A stretch of 64,000 bases of DNA from Cytophagales bacterium (GTDB lineage Bacteria; Bacteroidota; Bacteroidia; Cytophagales; Cyclobacteriaceae), in contig JAWPMT010000005.1 in the NCBI GenBank assembly GCA_033344775.1, forward strand, positions 1,347,501 to 1,411,500, in the 5' to 3' direction. The notes beneath the pieces are model-generated. The model was not told the origin of the DNA. It made no database searches and saw nothing but the letters and a program-made list of their open reading frames with translations. Shown here one piece after another: positions 53,787-61,583 of the stretch. The stretch's first letter is position 1. Every line of letters starts with the position of its first letter. The translations under genes and the position numbers were made by a program.

Positions 53787-54887
53787 TTAATTGGAAATGA
53801 TCACCGCATTTTTAGCCGGTATGGCCAATCTGATCTTTCGTTCTCGTTTTTCCGACATTTCAAACAATGTTTGCCTCAACGGAAGTTCGTGCAACTCTTT
53901 ATTCCATTGCCCCTTACCATAAAGGCCATCCAGCATACCTACCAGCAATCGCTTGATCTGATTATGGTCCTGAATATCGTAGGAGCGGTTCGTTCGTTCA
54001 TCCGATTTGGGCTTGATTTCGAGCCAGCCTTCTCCATCGTGAAAGGCTTGAATGAACTTACTGAGCAATTCAAATAAGGCTGGAGATAACTGAAACTCTG
54101 CCTGAGTATTTGGAATACCAAAAAACTTCACTCGATGTTCCATTTTGCCAGTGGGATGCTTCTCTTCAATCAGTTGTAATTGTAGGTACTTCGCTGCTGG
54201 AATCACATGCTCAGATAGTTCCTTGACCCAGCTCAAGGCCAGGGCAAAAAAGATCATGATCAGAAAGGTTTTGAAGATAGCCGATAGCAAAGCGGGATTG
54301 ATCTCGAAAGAAGGATGCTTCAGCAGCTGGGCCAGTAAGGTCGTTAAAATACAGGTAAGCGATAACCAGGCCAGCCATTTCAGTCTGCGTTTTTGAAAAG
54401 ATTCCCAAAGTACTCCTCCCAGGAAAAAAAGTGTGAAAATCCCATAGTAAATATCCGGCTCATAGATTAAGCCAATCTCTCTGGAAAAAAAGACTCGGCT
54501 GATGGTGGGTAGGATAGAAAAACCAAATGGAATCAAGACGATGATGGTCCAGGACTTGCTTTTAATCACAGGAGCAATCCGTTCCGGCAAATACCTGAAC
54601 CAGGGTAAACCCAGAAGAATAAAAAGACTATTGGATAAGGAAAAAACACTCCTCAATCCATTCAAATAGGGGGCATGATCAGGGTTTTGAAAAAAGGAAA
54701 TGAAGATCACTTCAGTCGCTCCGGACAGGCTCCAGCATAAAATCGAGAGGGCCAACCAGACTTGTCCTAGGTCGCCTTGCTTTTTGCCCAAATGCCACCA
54801 AATGGCCAGCAAACCCATGAAGGCAAACAGGCAAACAATCAGTTGCCACCAGCCATAAAACCATAGTATTTCCTGATCGATCGTCAT
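53787..54887 (-). CDS. Hypothetical multi-helix (7TM-type) membrane protein with cytoplasmic C-terminus
   Basis: The 366-residue protein has about seven predicted membrane helices (starting with LIVCLFAFMGLLAIWW and ending in a segment near TFLIMIFFALALSWV). A soluble C-terminal part of about 130 residues includes HRVKFFGIPNTQAEFQLSPALFELLSKFIQAFHDGEGWLEIK and a basic NRSYDIQDHNQIKRLLVGMLDG segment. The last part looks like an LytTR- or winged-helix-like module but no motif is certain. No function is assigned. It is divergent from the YbjQ gene. Confidence 0.7.
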   Translation of the reverse strand: MTIDQEILWFYGWWQLIVCLFAFMGLLAIWWHLGKKQGDLGQVWLALSILCWSLSGATEVIFISFFQNPDHAPYLNGLRSVFSLSNSLFILLGLPWFRYLPERIAPVIKSKSWTIIVLIPFGFSILPTISRVFFSREIGLIYEPDIYYGIFTLFFLGGVLWESFQKRRLKWLAWLSLTCILTTLLAQLLKHPSFEINPALLSAIFKTFLIMIFFALALSWVKELSEHVIPAAKYLQLQLIEEKHPTGKMEHRVKFFGIPNTQAEFQLSPALFELLSKFIQAFHDGEGWLEIKPKSDERTNRSYDIQDHNQIKRLLVGMLDGLYGKGQWNKELHELPLRQTLFEMSEKRERKIRLAIPAKNAVIISN

Positions 54888-54981
54888 GAATTGATAAATA
54901 TAGCCTGGTAGGGGGAATTCGAAGGAAAGGAAACCTTGAGACCCAAAATTTGCGTATCAATAAGTAACCAATACCATACAA

Positions 54982-55296
54982 ATGATCATTACTACAACTG
55001 AAACACTACCTGACAAAACAATAACCGAGGTGATCGGAATTGCCAGAGGAAGCACTGTACGAGCAAGAAATATTGGCAGAGATATTTTTGCAGGACTGAA
55101 AAATATCGTTGGTGGAGAGATAGAAGAATACACCAAACTCCTGGCTCACTCGAGGGAACAGGCCATGCAGCGCATGGAAGATGATGCTCGAAGACTGGGT
55201 GCAGATGCCGTGGTGAATGTCCGACTAACTTCATCGATGGTAATGCAAGGGACTTCTGAAATTGTAGCTTACGGAACTGCAGTAAAACTATCCTGA
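54982..55296 (+). CDS. YbjQ family protein (DUF74)
   Basis: The 104-residue protein is a YbjQ member: IITTTETLPDKTITEVIGIARGSTVRARNIGRDIFAGLKNIVGGEIEEYT, then the helical AREQAMxRMxxDARRLGADAVVNVR and a C-terminal SEIVAYGTAVKL. The family forms pentameric rings in structures and has no confirmed function; it has been called heavy-metal-binding from weak evidence. It is the first gene of a two-gene unit, the next start overlapping its stop by 1 bp. Confidence 0.88.
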   Translation: MIITTTETLPDKTITEVIGIARGSTVRARNIGRDIFAGLKNIVGGEIEEYTKLLAHSREQAMQRMEDDARRLGADAVVNVRLTSSMVMQGTSEIVAYGTAVKLS

Positions 55297-55430
55297 TGGA
55301 CGGATTTTCACTTTTTGTCTTAATCTTATACGGAATGTTGTTCGCTATCGGCTTTTGTATACTCGTTTACCTAATCATTCGTAGGGTAAACATCAAGGAT
55401 CAGGAAACTTTCGAGAAGCGGGATAATTGA
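55296..55430 (+). CDS. Small membrane protein (44 residues)
   Basis: The open frame begins with an ATG that overlaps the YbjQ stop codon by 1 bp (TGATG), a strong hint of real translation. The product, MDGFSLFVLILYGMLFAIGF then CILVYLIIRRVNIKDQETFE and KRDN, has one long membrane helix (about residues 4-29) and a charged cytoplasmic tail. It is likely a partner or accessory of YbjQ or of the nearby membrane protein, but that is inference. No family is known to me. Confidence 0.6.
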   Translation: MDGFSLFVLILYGMLFAIGFCILVYLIIRRVNIKDQETFEKRDN

Positions 55431-55756
55431 ATAGGCGTAAGACAAGCGTCATCCCTGCCTGTCTAGCCGGACAAGGCTGGGATCTTTATAGTTTCTATCC
55501 CAGTTTCCTTAAGCAAATTTCGATCATAGGGGAATCTGCTTGCCTGATAGAATGATGAGTATTCATTCTGGAATTTCAGAATCCCGTACAATTATTCTAT
55601 GAAATACAATCAGAGTCAGGACGTCAATAATTCCTGGAATGACGAAAATCCAATTTATCTGCTCTTAGAATTATTCTTCGAAGACTCGGAAGCTTAAAGA
55701 GATCTTCATTTTTATCAGGGTCCTCTTCGAGTGACTCTGATAGGCCTACACAGGGG
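55431..55756. repeat. Gene-free stretch with degenerate interspersed repeats
   Basis: No coding sequence is seen. The segment AGGGGAATCTG (55528-55538) pairs imperfectly with CAGAATCCC (55577-55585), enclosing a second small hairpin AGAATGA/TCATTCT. It is followed by TACAATTATTCT and AATAATTCCTGGAATGACGAA. The order matches the repeat at 8900-9020. Before it, CATCCCTGCCTG ... CAAGGCTGGGAT (about 55450-55480) is another repeat-like hairpin. Confidence 0.55.
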
Positions 55757-56533
55757 TTACCGAATCTCCATCCCGATCTTAAACACCGTACGACTGTACC
55801 AGAGCTTAAAATCCGTTTCGATCGGTTGATTGAATGGCCCTGTGGTTACGTCTTGCCCCGAAGTGCGTTGAACGAAACGAGCCAAACCGATGTGCCACTT
55901 CAAACCTGATTTAGAAGCAAAATGCAATCCGACTCCTGGTTGGAAATGAAATCCACCATTGTGTTCATCGCTAAAGCCACCTTGTGCCATACGGGCAAAT
56001 CCATATCCTAATCTTGAATCAAAATAGAATCGTGTTTTCGACTTACCCAGGTATTGTCTGCCGTATAAAAAGAGCGTGGTAAATTCATGGGTCATCCAGG
56101 TGCTGGCCAAAATAATGTCACTGATGGCCAATCCTGCACCGATACCTATCGATTGGTTAGGATTTGTCCGATACCCCAGGGTCAGGTCTGTGATACCGGT
56201 AAAGGTGTCATTGGCTCCTCCTCCTAACATACCCGTCATATAGACGTATATACCATCCTTATAATGGAATTTTCCTCGTCGAAAGAGGCTCATCCTTCGG
56301 GCATCAGAAAAACGTCCTATCAGGGCCTTGTTGATGTTGATTGTATCAAGCGTCGATAATACCATGACATAATGCAGCGGATCCTCATCGATCACTTTCC
56401 CTTTGAAGATGGACCCGTCTTTATAATAAACGACAGTCTCTTCTGAGGGCTGATTAATTCTTTGGGCATCAACTTCGGAGATCACCAAAATCATAACCAG
56501 TACGATAAGGACCTGAACCAAGTATCTTTTCAT
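55757..56533 (-). CDS. Outer-membrane barrel-like protein, paralogue of the next gene
   Basis: The 258-residue protein has a signal peptide (to about MILVISEVDAQ). An N-terminal domain (about 33-100) contains VVYYKDGSIFKGKVIDEDPLHYVMVLSTLDTININKALIG, followed by strand-rich sequence with barrel features (GIYVYMTGMLGGG, LTLGYRTNPNQSIGIGAGLAIS, WYSRTVFKIGMEIR). It resembles the product at 56530-57291 in length, in the KDGSIFxG opening and in the ending PFNQPIETDFKLWYSR / PFNTPIEIDYRIRYSR. Its start overlaps the neighbour's stop by 4 bp. The function is unknown. Confidence 0.72.
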   Translation of the reverse strand: MKRYLVQVLIVLVMILVISEVDAQRINQPSEETVVYYKDGSIFKGKVIDEDPLHYVMVLSTLDTININKALIGRFSDARRMSLFRRGKFHYKDGIYVYMTGMLGGGANDTFTGITDLTLGYRTNPNQSIGIGAGLAISDIILASTWMTHEFTTLFLYGRQYLGKSKTRFYFDSRLGYGFARMAQGGFSDEHNGGFHFQPGVGLHFASKSGLKWHIGLARFVQRTSGQDVTTGPFNQPIETDFKLWYSRTVFKIGMEIR

Positions 56534-57291
56534 ATCTCTACGCCAAAGGTTAATAAGAGTCTTGAATACCTGATGCGATAATCAATCTCTATTGGAGTAT
56601 TAAATGGACCAAAACCCCCTTCCGTTCGCTGCCCTTCAGTAGGCTGATAATAAAAAGAAAGTCCCATATTCCATTTAAATTTGCTTCTGGTGGCCGCCTG
56701 TATGCCAACCCCAGGTTCAAGATAGACACCACTACTATGATTCCTTTCTCTGGTAGAGAAGCCATATCCGGCCTTAGTATCTACATAAGGCCGCAAGTTA
56801 TTCTGATTGACATAATAGCGTCCGTAAGCATAAGGATTAACAAACGTGGTGAAAACCCAGGTATTTTGAGTCACCAGTGCATCTGATTGGGTAATGCCCA
56901 AACCAAAACCTAGCTGCACTTTTTCTGATAACCGCTTTCCAAATGTCATATCCCCTTTGTTAGTTACTTCAGCATTATAAGACCGAAAAGCATAACTCAC
57001 ATGAACAAAAAAGCCGTCGGTTTTGTGATATCGGTCGCCTTTAAGGGAGATCGAATTGGCAGGATCAAATGTTGAGATACCAGCAATTTTATCTTTATCA
57101 AAGATCACCGTATCGCCGGTGGCGATAATCATTTCAATGTGATACCCGGATTCATCAATTTTCGTTCCGCGGAAAATTGACCCATCCTTTAATTGTACTC
57201 TGGTATCAGGCTTTTTCACCTGGGGCTCGGTTTGCCCGAAAACCCCAAATGAAAAAGTGACCAGAAGAACGAACCATATTGATCGTTCCAA
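56530..57291 (-). CDS. Outer-membrane barrel-like protein, paralogue
   Basis: The 253-residue protein has a signal peptide (to about FGVFGQ). Its VQLKDGSIFRGTKIDESGYHIEMIIATGDTVIFDKDKIAGI opening and strand-rich body end in the same PFNTPIEIDYRIRYSRLLLTFGVEI as the preceding paralogue. It starts 4 bp after the LVIVD lipoprotein stop, so it is in one operon with that gene. The pairing of a propeller lipoprotein with a barrel protein recurs at 58641-60514. No family name is recognised. Confidence 0.72.
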   Translation of the reverse strand: MERSIWFVLLVTFSFGVFGQTEPQVKKPDTRVQLKDGSIFRGTKIDESGYHIEMIIATGDTVIFDKDKIAGISTFDPANSISLKGDRYHKTDGFFVHVSYAFRSYNAEVTNKGDMTFGKRLSEKVQLGFGLGITQSDALVTQNTWVFTTFVNPYAYGRYYVNQNNLRPYVDTKAGYGFSTRERNHSSGVYLEPGVGIQAATRSKFKWNMGLSFYYQPTEGQRTEGGFGPFNTPIEIDYRIRYSRLLLTFGVEI

Positions 57292-57295
57292 TGGA

Positions 57296-58558
57296 TTAAA
57301 ATGCTATTCTACTGATCTCTTCCTGTATATCTCCACCTTGAATAAGGTATTGACTAAAACCTTCAGGTCCGGCAATCTGTACGATGTTGGTGTACTGTGG
57401 ATGTGCCAACACATCATACGCCTGAATGCTGCGATCATGTTCGATCAATCGGAGGTTTCGTCGGTCAGAAGCGTCGAAGATCTTAAGGCCATTCGCGCCT
57501 TCACCAACGTATAATCGATCGCCGATCATGGTCAGGCCATATGGGCTTTCCATGTCAATTTCCTGTAACTGGTTCACAAACGTCAAATCAGATACATCCA
57601 TGACGATCAGTGCATTATCATCTCCAGGGCAGAAATTATCATCTCCGGTACGAAGGGTTGCATAAGCTACATCACCATCCACAGGCAATACAGGATCGCA
57701 AGAAGTCATGTGCGTAAAGGTTGACTCACGCTGAGGATTTGAAGGATTTTCAACATTGAAAATGTCTACAGAATTTCGGGTTCCGATGAATAGACGATCC
57801 TGGAAAGGATATACAGTTTCCATTTGCCACCCGATCGTTTCAGAATAGATCTGACGGAAGCTACCCGTATTGTCGTAAACACTCAATCGGGTATTGCCAA
57901 TCACGTAAACATATCCGTTCATCTCAGCGATTCTATTGATAGAACCGATCGCTGAATTACTGCTTCCAGCAAAAGAGGTAGGAACTGCTGAAGGCGGAAT
58001 CAGGTTTTGCTCGTAATCGTAGTAAAGTGGTCCGCTTGAATTGATGATTTGACCATAGATATCATCATCTTTATTCACCTTTTCGGTGACTTTCTCAAAT
58101 TCAAAACCAATTAACGTCTCTCCCTCAAAATTGGTCAACTCGGAGCTGATCGCATTTTCAAGACGAGTCTCTAATCTCGGGGCCATCGCATCGCTGATGT
58201 CAATTTTCACCATGTCATAGAAGCTCTCAGCAAAAACAGTATTGTCTTTGACGAAAAACTCACGGTTACCCGGAATATTCAAAAACCCGATGGCAACCGG
58301 ATTCTCTGTATTCGCATTATTGAAGACGTGAATTCCTTCACCTTCTTCACCGATCAGCAATAATTCCTCATTGCTAAACAATTTTCCAGCATTAATGATG
58401 GCTCCACGCGGGCCTTCAGCTACAGGAGTACTTCGGATCGCAGCCAAATCACCGTAAATGGCGGTTCCTTTGGTGTATGTGACGGTTACGTCGGCAGTGT
58501 CGGTACATCCTACAAGGACGACCATGACGGCCAAAAAGGCCAGTTTAATTGTCTTCAT
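57296..58558 (-). CDS. LVIVD-repeat beta-propeller lipoprotein (B)
   Basis: The 420-residue protein has a lipobox VLVGC (Cys18). The body consists of LVIVD-type repeats, with phrases such as GEGIHVFNNANTENPVAIGFLNIPG, VKIDISDAMAPRLETR, ALIVMDVSDLTFVNQLQEIDMESPYGLTMIGDRLYVGEGANGLKIFDAS. These build beta-propellers exposed at the surface. It shares the layout and many phrases with the LVIVD lipoprotein at 59237-60514, so the two are paralogues. It starts after an 82-bp gap from the upstream barrel gene and is followed by two barrel genes. Confidence 0.85.
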   Translation of the reverse strand: MKTIKLAFLAVMVVLVGCTDTADVTVTYTKGTAIYGDLAAIRSTPVAEGPRGAIINAGKLFSNEELLLIGEEGEGIHVFNNANTENPVAIGFLNIPGNREFFVKDNTVFAESFYDMVKIDISDAMAPRLETRLENAISSELTNFEGETLIGFEFEKVTEKVNKDDDIYGQIINSSGPLYYDYEQNLIPPSAVPTSFAGSSNSAIGSINRIAEMNGYVYVIGNTRLSVYDNTGSFRQIYSETIGWQMETVYPFQDRLFIGTRNSVDIFNVENPSNPQRESTFTHMTSCDPVLPVDGDVAYATLRTGDDNFCPGDDNALIVMDVSDLTFVNQLQEIDMESPYGLTMIGDRLYVGEGANGLKIFDASDRRNLRLIEHDRSIQAYDVLAHPQYTNIVQIAGPEGFSQYLIQGGDIQEEISRIAF

Positions 58559-58640
58559 AAAAGCAGGTATTTAGTATTGAGAAGAACGTTTGCGTAAAAA
58601 GTGTATTATTAAATCTTGTTAATTTATTTCTGCATCTGAG

Positions 58641-59240
58641 TCATATTTCTATTCCTATGGACAACTCGGTGCGATTAAAGTTTCTCCGCTGCCGGTTGAT
58701 ATAGGTCGGTTCACCTTGATTATAAGAAGTATCGGTGATCGTTCCTTTAAAAAACCGGTAACCAGCCGTCAATTGGATCCAGGCATCTTTTACTCGAAAT
58801 TTCAACCCTGCACCGAGATTCCACATCCAGCCTCCTTCAAACTCTCGCCCAAACCATTCATTTTCTCTTTCATCTTTCGTCGTAGCAAAACTGTAGCCCC
58901 AATGGGTAAATCCGACCAGTTTTGCATTTTCATCTCCAGCTTCTCCCTGGACCACTGCGAACAGTGGCAGAAATTGCATTTGCTCAAACTGCCAATAGCT
59001 ATCTAACAGGCCGATGCCACCACCTACACCTAATCCGGGAATAGGGTGATGACGAAAGGTTCCAATGAACGACAAGGGGAAACTTTCATTTTCCCCTTGT
59101 TTATTTACAGTAAGCGCCCCGGTAAACCCTACCCGGTTGAAGCTCTTTTTTTCAATTTTAGTGGTATCTGCCGATTGGGCTGTAACGAATTCTGCAACAG
59201 CTAGAAAAATCAGTACGGCAAAAACGTTCTTGATCCTCAA
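58641..59240 (-). CDS. Outer-membrane barrel-like protein (TTG start coupled to the upstream stop)
   Basis: The TTG at 59238-59240 is chosen because it overlaps the TGA of the upstream gene (59237-59239) as TTGA, and begins a clean signal peptide (LRIKNVFAVLIFLAVAEFVTAQ). An ATG at 59276 would overlap the upstream gene by 40 bp. The 199-residue protein is strand-rich with aromatic ends, for example FNRVGFTGALTVNKQG, LGVGGGIGLLDSYW, HWGYSFATT and GWMWNLGAGLKFRVKDAWIQLTAGYRF. It pairs with the LVIVD lipoprotein upstream. Function is unknown. Confidence 0.7.
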   Translation of the reverse strand: MRIKNVFAVLIFLAVAEFVTAQSADTTKIEKKSFNRVGFTGALTVNKQGENESFPLSFIGTFRHHPIPGLGVGGGIGLLDSYWQFEQMQFLPLFAVVQGEAGDENAKLVGFTHWGYSFATTKDERENEWFGREFEGGWMWNLGAGLKFRVKDAWIQLTAGYRFFKGTITDTSYNQGEPTYINRQRRNFNRTELSIGIEI

Positions 59241-60514
59241 AGCTTTGCGATATGAATGGTACTTAAGAAAGACCATTCTTTGGCCTCACAGTCGTAAGAA
59301 TATTGATGGAATCCATCTTCACCGATCACCATCAAAATGTCATTCAATGCGATCACATCTATTGTGTGTATATCTCGGATCTCATCTACCAACGTGATAC
59401 CATCCAGATTCGAGGCATCCATGAATTTCATACCATTAGCTCCCTCGGTAATGAACAGGCAATCATCGTCGATTCCTAAACCATGTGGATTCTCCATCTG
59501 ATAGGTCTGATGAAGAAACGGATTGGTCAAATCGGAAATATTGACCACATCCAATTGATTGGTGAAGCCCTGACATACATTGCCGCTACGAAGGGTCACA
59601 TAGGCCCAGTCGCCTTGCACAACCACCGGATCACAGCTATTGACATGATCATAAGTAGATAACCATTCCGGAGAAGCAGGATTGCTGTTGTCATAGATAT
59701 GCATGCCATTTTGAGCTCCCAGGAACAACTTATCCCCGTAAGGATAGATGGTTTCAATGCCCCAGCCCAATGGAATAGTTTCTGTTTTTTCAGGAGTGGT
59801 CTGATCGCTCAGATCGAACAAACGCATGTCTGTCCAGTCGATGGTATATAAGTAGTCATCGTAGATCGTGAATTTCGCCAGAGATCCTCCAACCCCTGCA
59901 CCGGGTGTGCCACTCGCTTGATTAGCTATGCTGAAATTTGTAGCATCTTCCGCCATCAACCAGCCGCCTCGGCCACCCCACCAGGAGCCACCGTCATCGC
60001 AATCCATGGAAATTTCATCTTCCACCCAGGTCTCATTGTATCCGACAAGGATGGTTTGATTGGCTTCATCCCATCGACCTGACCAGGAGTTGTAATCAGA
60101 GAAAACACTCTCTACGCGATTCACCAGGGTAATATTCGTGGGATCACTGATGTCCAGAACTACCAGATCAACATAACTGTCTGCATAAAGGAAATTCCCT
60201 TTCGCAGCCAGGTCGAAATTTCCGGGGATATTAACAAAGCCAACACTTACCGGAAATGCCGGATTGGTGTTGTTTACGATATGAATTCCTTCTCCGGCTT
60301 CATTGATGTACATGTAGCCATCTTTGAAATACAGACGTCCGGGATTATTGATCTCACGAGGGGCATTGGAAAAGCTCAATGCAGAACGAACTTCATCTGT
60401 GGTCCGATAAATCGGCTCATAGTTGATGTAACTGACTGTTCGCTCACAGGTATCTGAGCAGGAAACAGTAAAAAATACGGTCAAAAACGCTAGTGGGTAA
60501 AGTAACTTTTTCAT
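59237..60514 (-). CDS. LVIVD-repeat beta-propeller lipoprotein (A)
   Basis: The 425-residue protein has a lipobox FTVSC (Cys19). It holds LVIVD repeats, with phrases such as GEGIHIVNNTNPAFPVSVGFVNIPG, VVLDISDPTNITLVNRVE, LDVVNISDLTNPFLHQTYQMENPHGLGIDDDCLFITEGANGMKFMDAS. The repeats should form a surface propeller. It is a paralogue of the protein at 57296-58558. Its stop codon overlaps the start of the barrel-like gene, so the two are translated together. An upstream terminator at 60604-60642 separates it from the preceding operon. Confidence 0.86.
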   Translation of the reverse strand: MKKLLYPLAFLTVFFTVSCSDTCERTVSYINYEPIYRTTDEVRSALSFSNAPREINNPGRLYFKDGYMYINEAGEGIHIVNNTNPAFPVSVGFVNIPGNFDLAAKGNFLYADSYVDLVVLDISDPTNITLVNRVESVFSDYNSWSGRWDEANQTILVGYNETWVEDEISMDCDDGGSWWGGRGGWLMAEDATNFSIANQASGTPGAGVGGSLAKFTIYDDYLYTIDWTDMRLFDLSDQTTPEKTETIPLGWGIETIYPYGDKLFLGAQNGMHIYDNSNPASPEWLSTYDHVNSCDPVVVQGDWAYVTLRSGNVCQGFTNQLDVVNISDLTNPFLHQTYQMENPHGLGIDDDCLFITEGANGMKFMDASNLDGITLVDEIRDIHTIDVIALNDILMVIGEDGFHQYSYDCEAKEWSFLSTIHIAKL

Positions 60515-60603
60515 CTTCAGAATAGGTTGAAAATGTCATTGCAAAGACCATTCCGAATTTAACGCAACCCGGATTTTTTAACATTTTTCTTCCTATTCAA
60601 AGA

Positions 60604-60642
60604 CAAAAAGAAGTAGCAGGACACTCAAAAAGCCTGATACTT
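60604..60642 (-). terminator. Rho-independent terminator after the rsmA-mgtE-dehydrogenase operon
   Basis: On the minus strand, AAGTATCAGG and CCTGCTACTT (one mismatch) surround a 12-nt loop and are followed by CTTTTTGTCTTTG. It starts 2 bp past the dehydrogenase stop codon. This separates the operon from the LVIVD genes. Confidence 0.65.
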
Positions 60643-60644
60643 TT

Positions 60645-61583
60645 TTAAAGCAATCCCAGTTTTTCCAGCTTTCCAATCATCACTTCATTGATGCGAACGT
60701 ACGATTCATGGCTCCATCCAGCTACATGTGGCGTCAAAATTACCCGATCTGAAGCAGCCAGCTGATCAAATTCTTGTTGTTGCTTTTCGCTGAGGCGATT
60801 TAGCTTTTCATTTTCCAGCACATCAAGCCCAACACCTTGTAATAGACCCTCTTCCAATAAACTCAATACCGTCTCATTGGTCATGATACCTCCTCGCGCA
60901 GAATTCAACAAAATGCGAAGCTTCGGAAACTGTTTCAGGAAAGGCACATCAAAGAGATTGTCCGTTTCAGGGGTCAATGGCACATGGATACTTAGAATAT
61001 CCGTTTCCTGCTGCAAAGTTTCCAGAGATACCTCTTTTACATAAGCTGCACTGAATCCGGTTTTATACTTATCATGTGCGATAATCCGACATCCAAAGCC
61101 TCGCAATTTCTCCGCAAATGAACTTCCCATGAAGCCGTACCCGAAAATACCTACGGTTTTATCCTTGAGCTCAGTCCCGCGATTGCCTTCCCGGTCCCAG
61201 ACTTTGCCACGTACTTCCCGATCAGCTAAATGCAGGCGGTGTAGTAGTGCAAGTAGCACGCCTACATTATGTTCACCCAGTGCATCACGATTTCCCTCCG
61301 GGGCATTGACCCAGGCAATTTCCTTTTCCTCCAGATAGTCGGTATCCATCTTTTCCAGACCTGCTCCGGCTCTGGCCACAAAACGCAAACTATCTGCTGC
61401 ATCGATCAGCTCTCGGTCAATAGCTGTTTTGCTCCTGACCACAAGCCCGTACGCCCCTTTGACACGTTCCAGAATTTTCTCCCGCTTGATCTCAGGCTGA
61501 TAATCGGCTTCTGCCCCTTTGTTTTGTAACATCTCGAGGATGGATTCGTGCATCCTGTCAATGATCAGTACTCTTTTTGTCAT
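60645..61583 (-). CDS. D-2-hydroxyacid dehydrogenase (SerA/GyaR-like)
   Basis: The 312-residue protein has the NAD motif VGIFGYGFMGSSFAEKLRGFGCRIIAHD, the catalytic Arg in LNSARGGIMTN, a Glu in LLQGVGLDVLENE and the His in ILTPHVAGWSHES. It is the short form without the C-terminal ACT domain. It may be phosphoglycerate dehydrogenase in serine synthesis or an enzyme for another 2-hydroxyacid. Its start adjoins the stop of mgtE directly, so it is in the same operon. Confidence 0.87.
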   Translation of the reverse strand: MTKRVLIIDRMHESILEMLQNKGAEADYQPEIKREKILERVKGAYGLVVRSKTAIDRELIDAADSLRFVARAGAGLEKMDTDYLEEKEIAWVNAPEGNRDALGEHNVGVLLALLHRLHLADREVRGKVWDREGNRGTELKDKTVGIFGYGFMGSSFAEKLRGFGCRIIAHDKYKTGFSAAYVKEVSLETLQQETDILSIHVPLTPETDNLFDVPFLKQFPKLRILLNSARGGIMTNETVLSLLEEGLLQGVGLDVLENEKLNRLSEKQQQEFDQLAASDRVILTPHVAGWSHESYVRINEVMIGKLEKLGLL

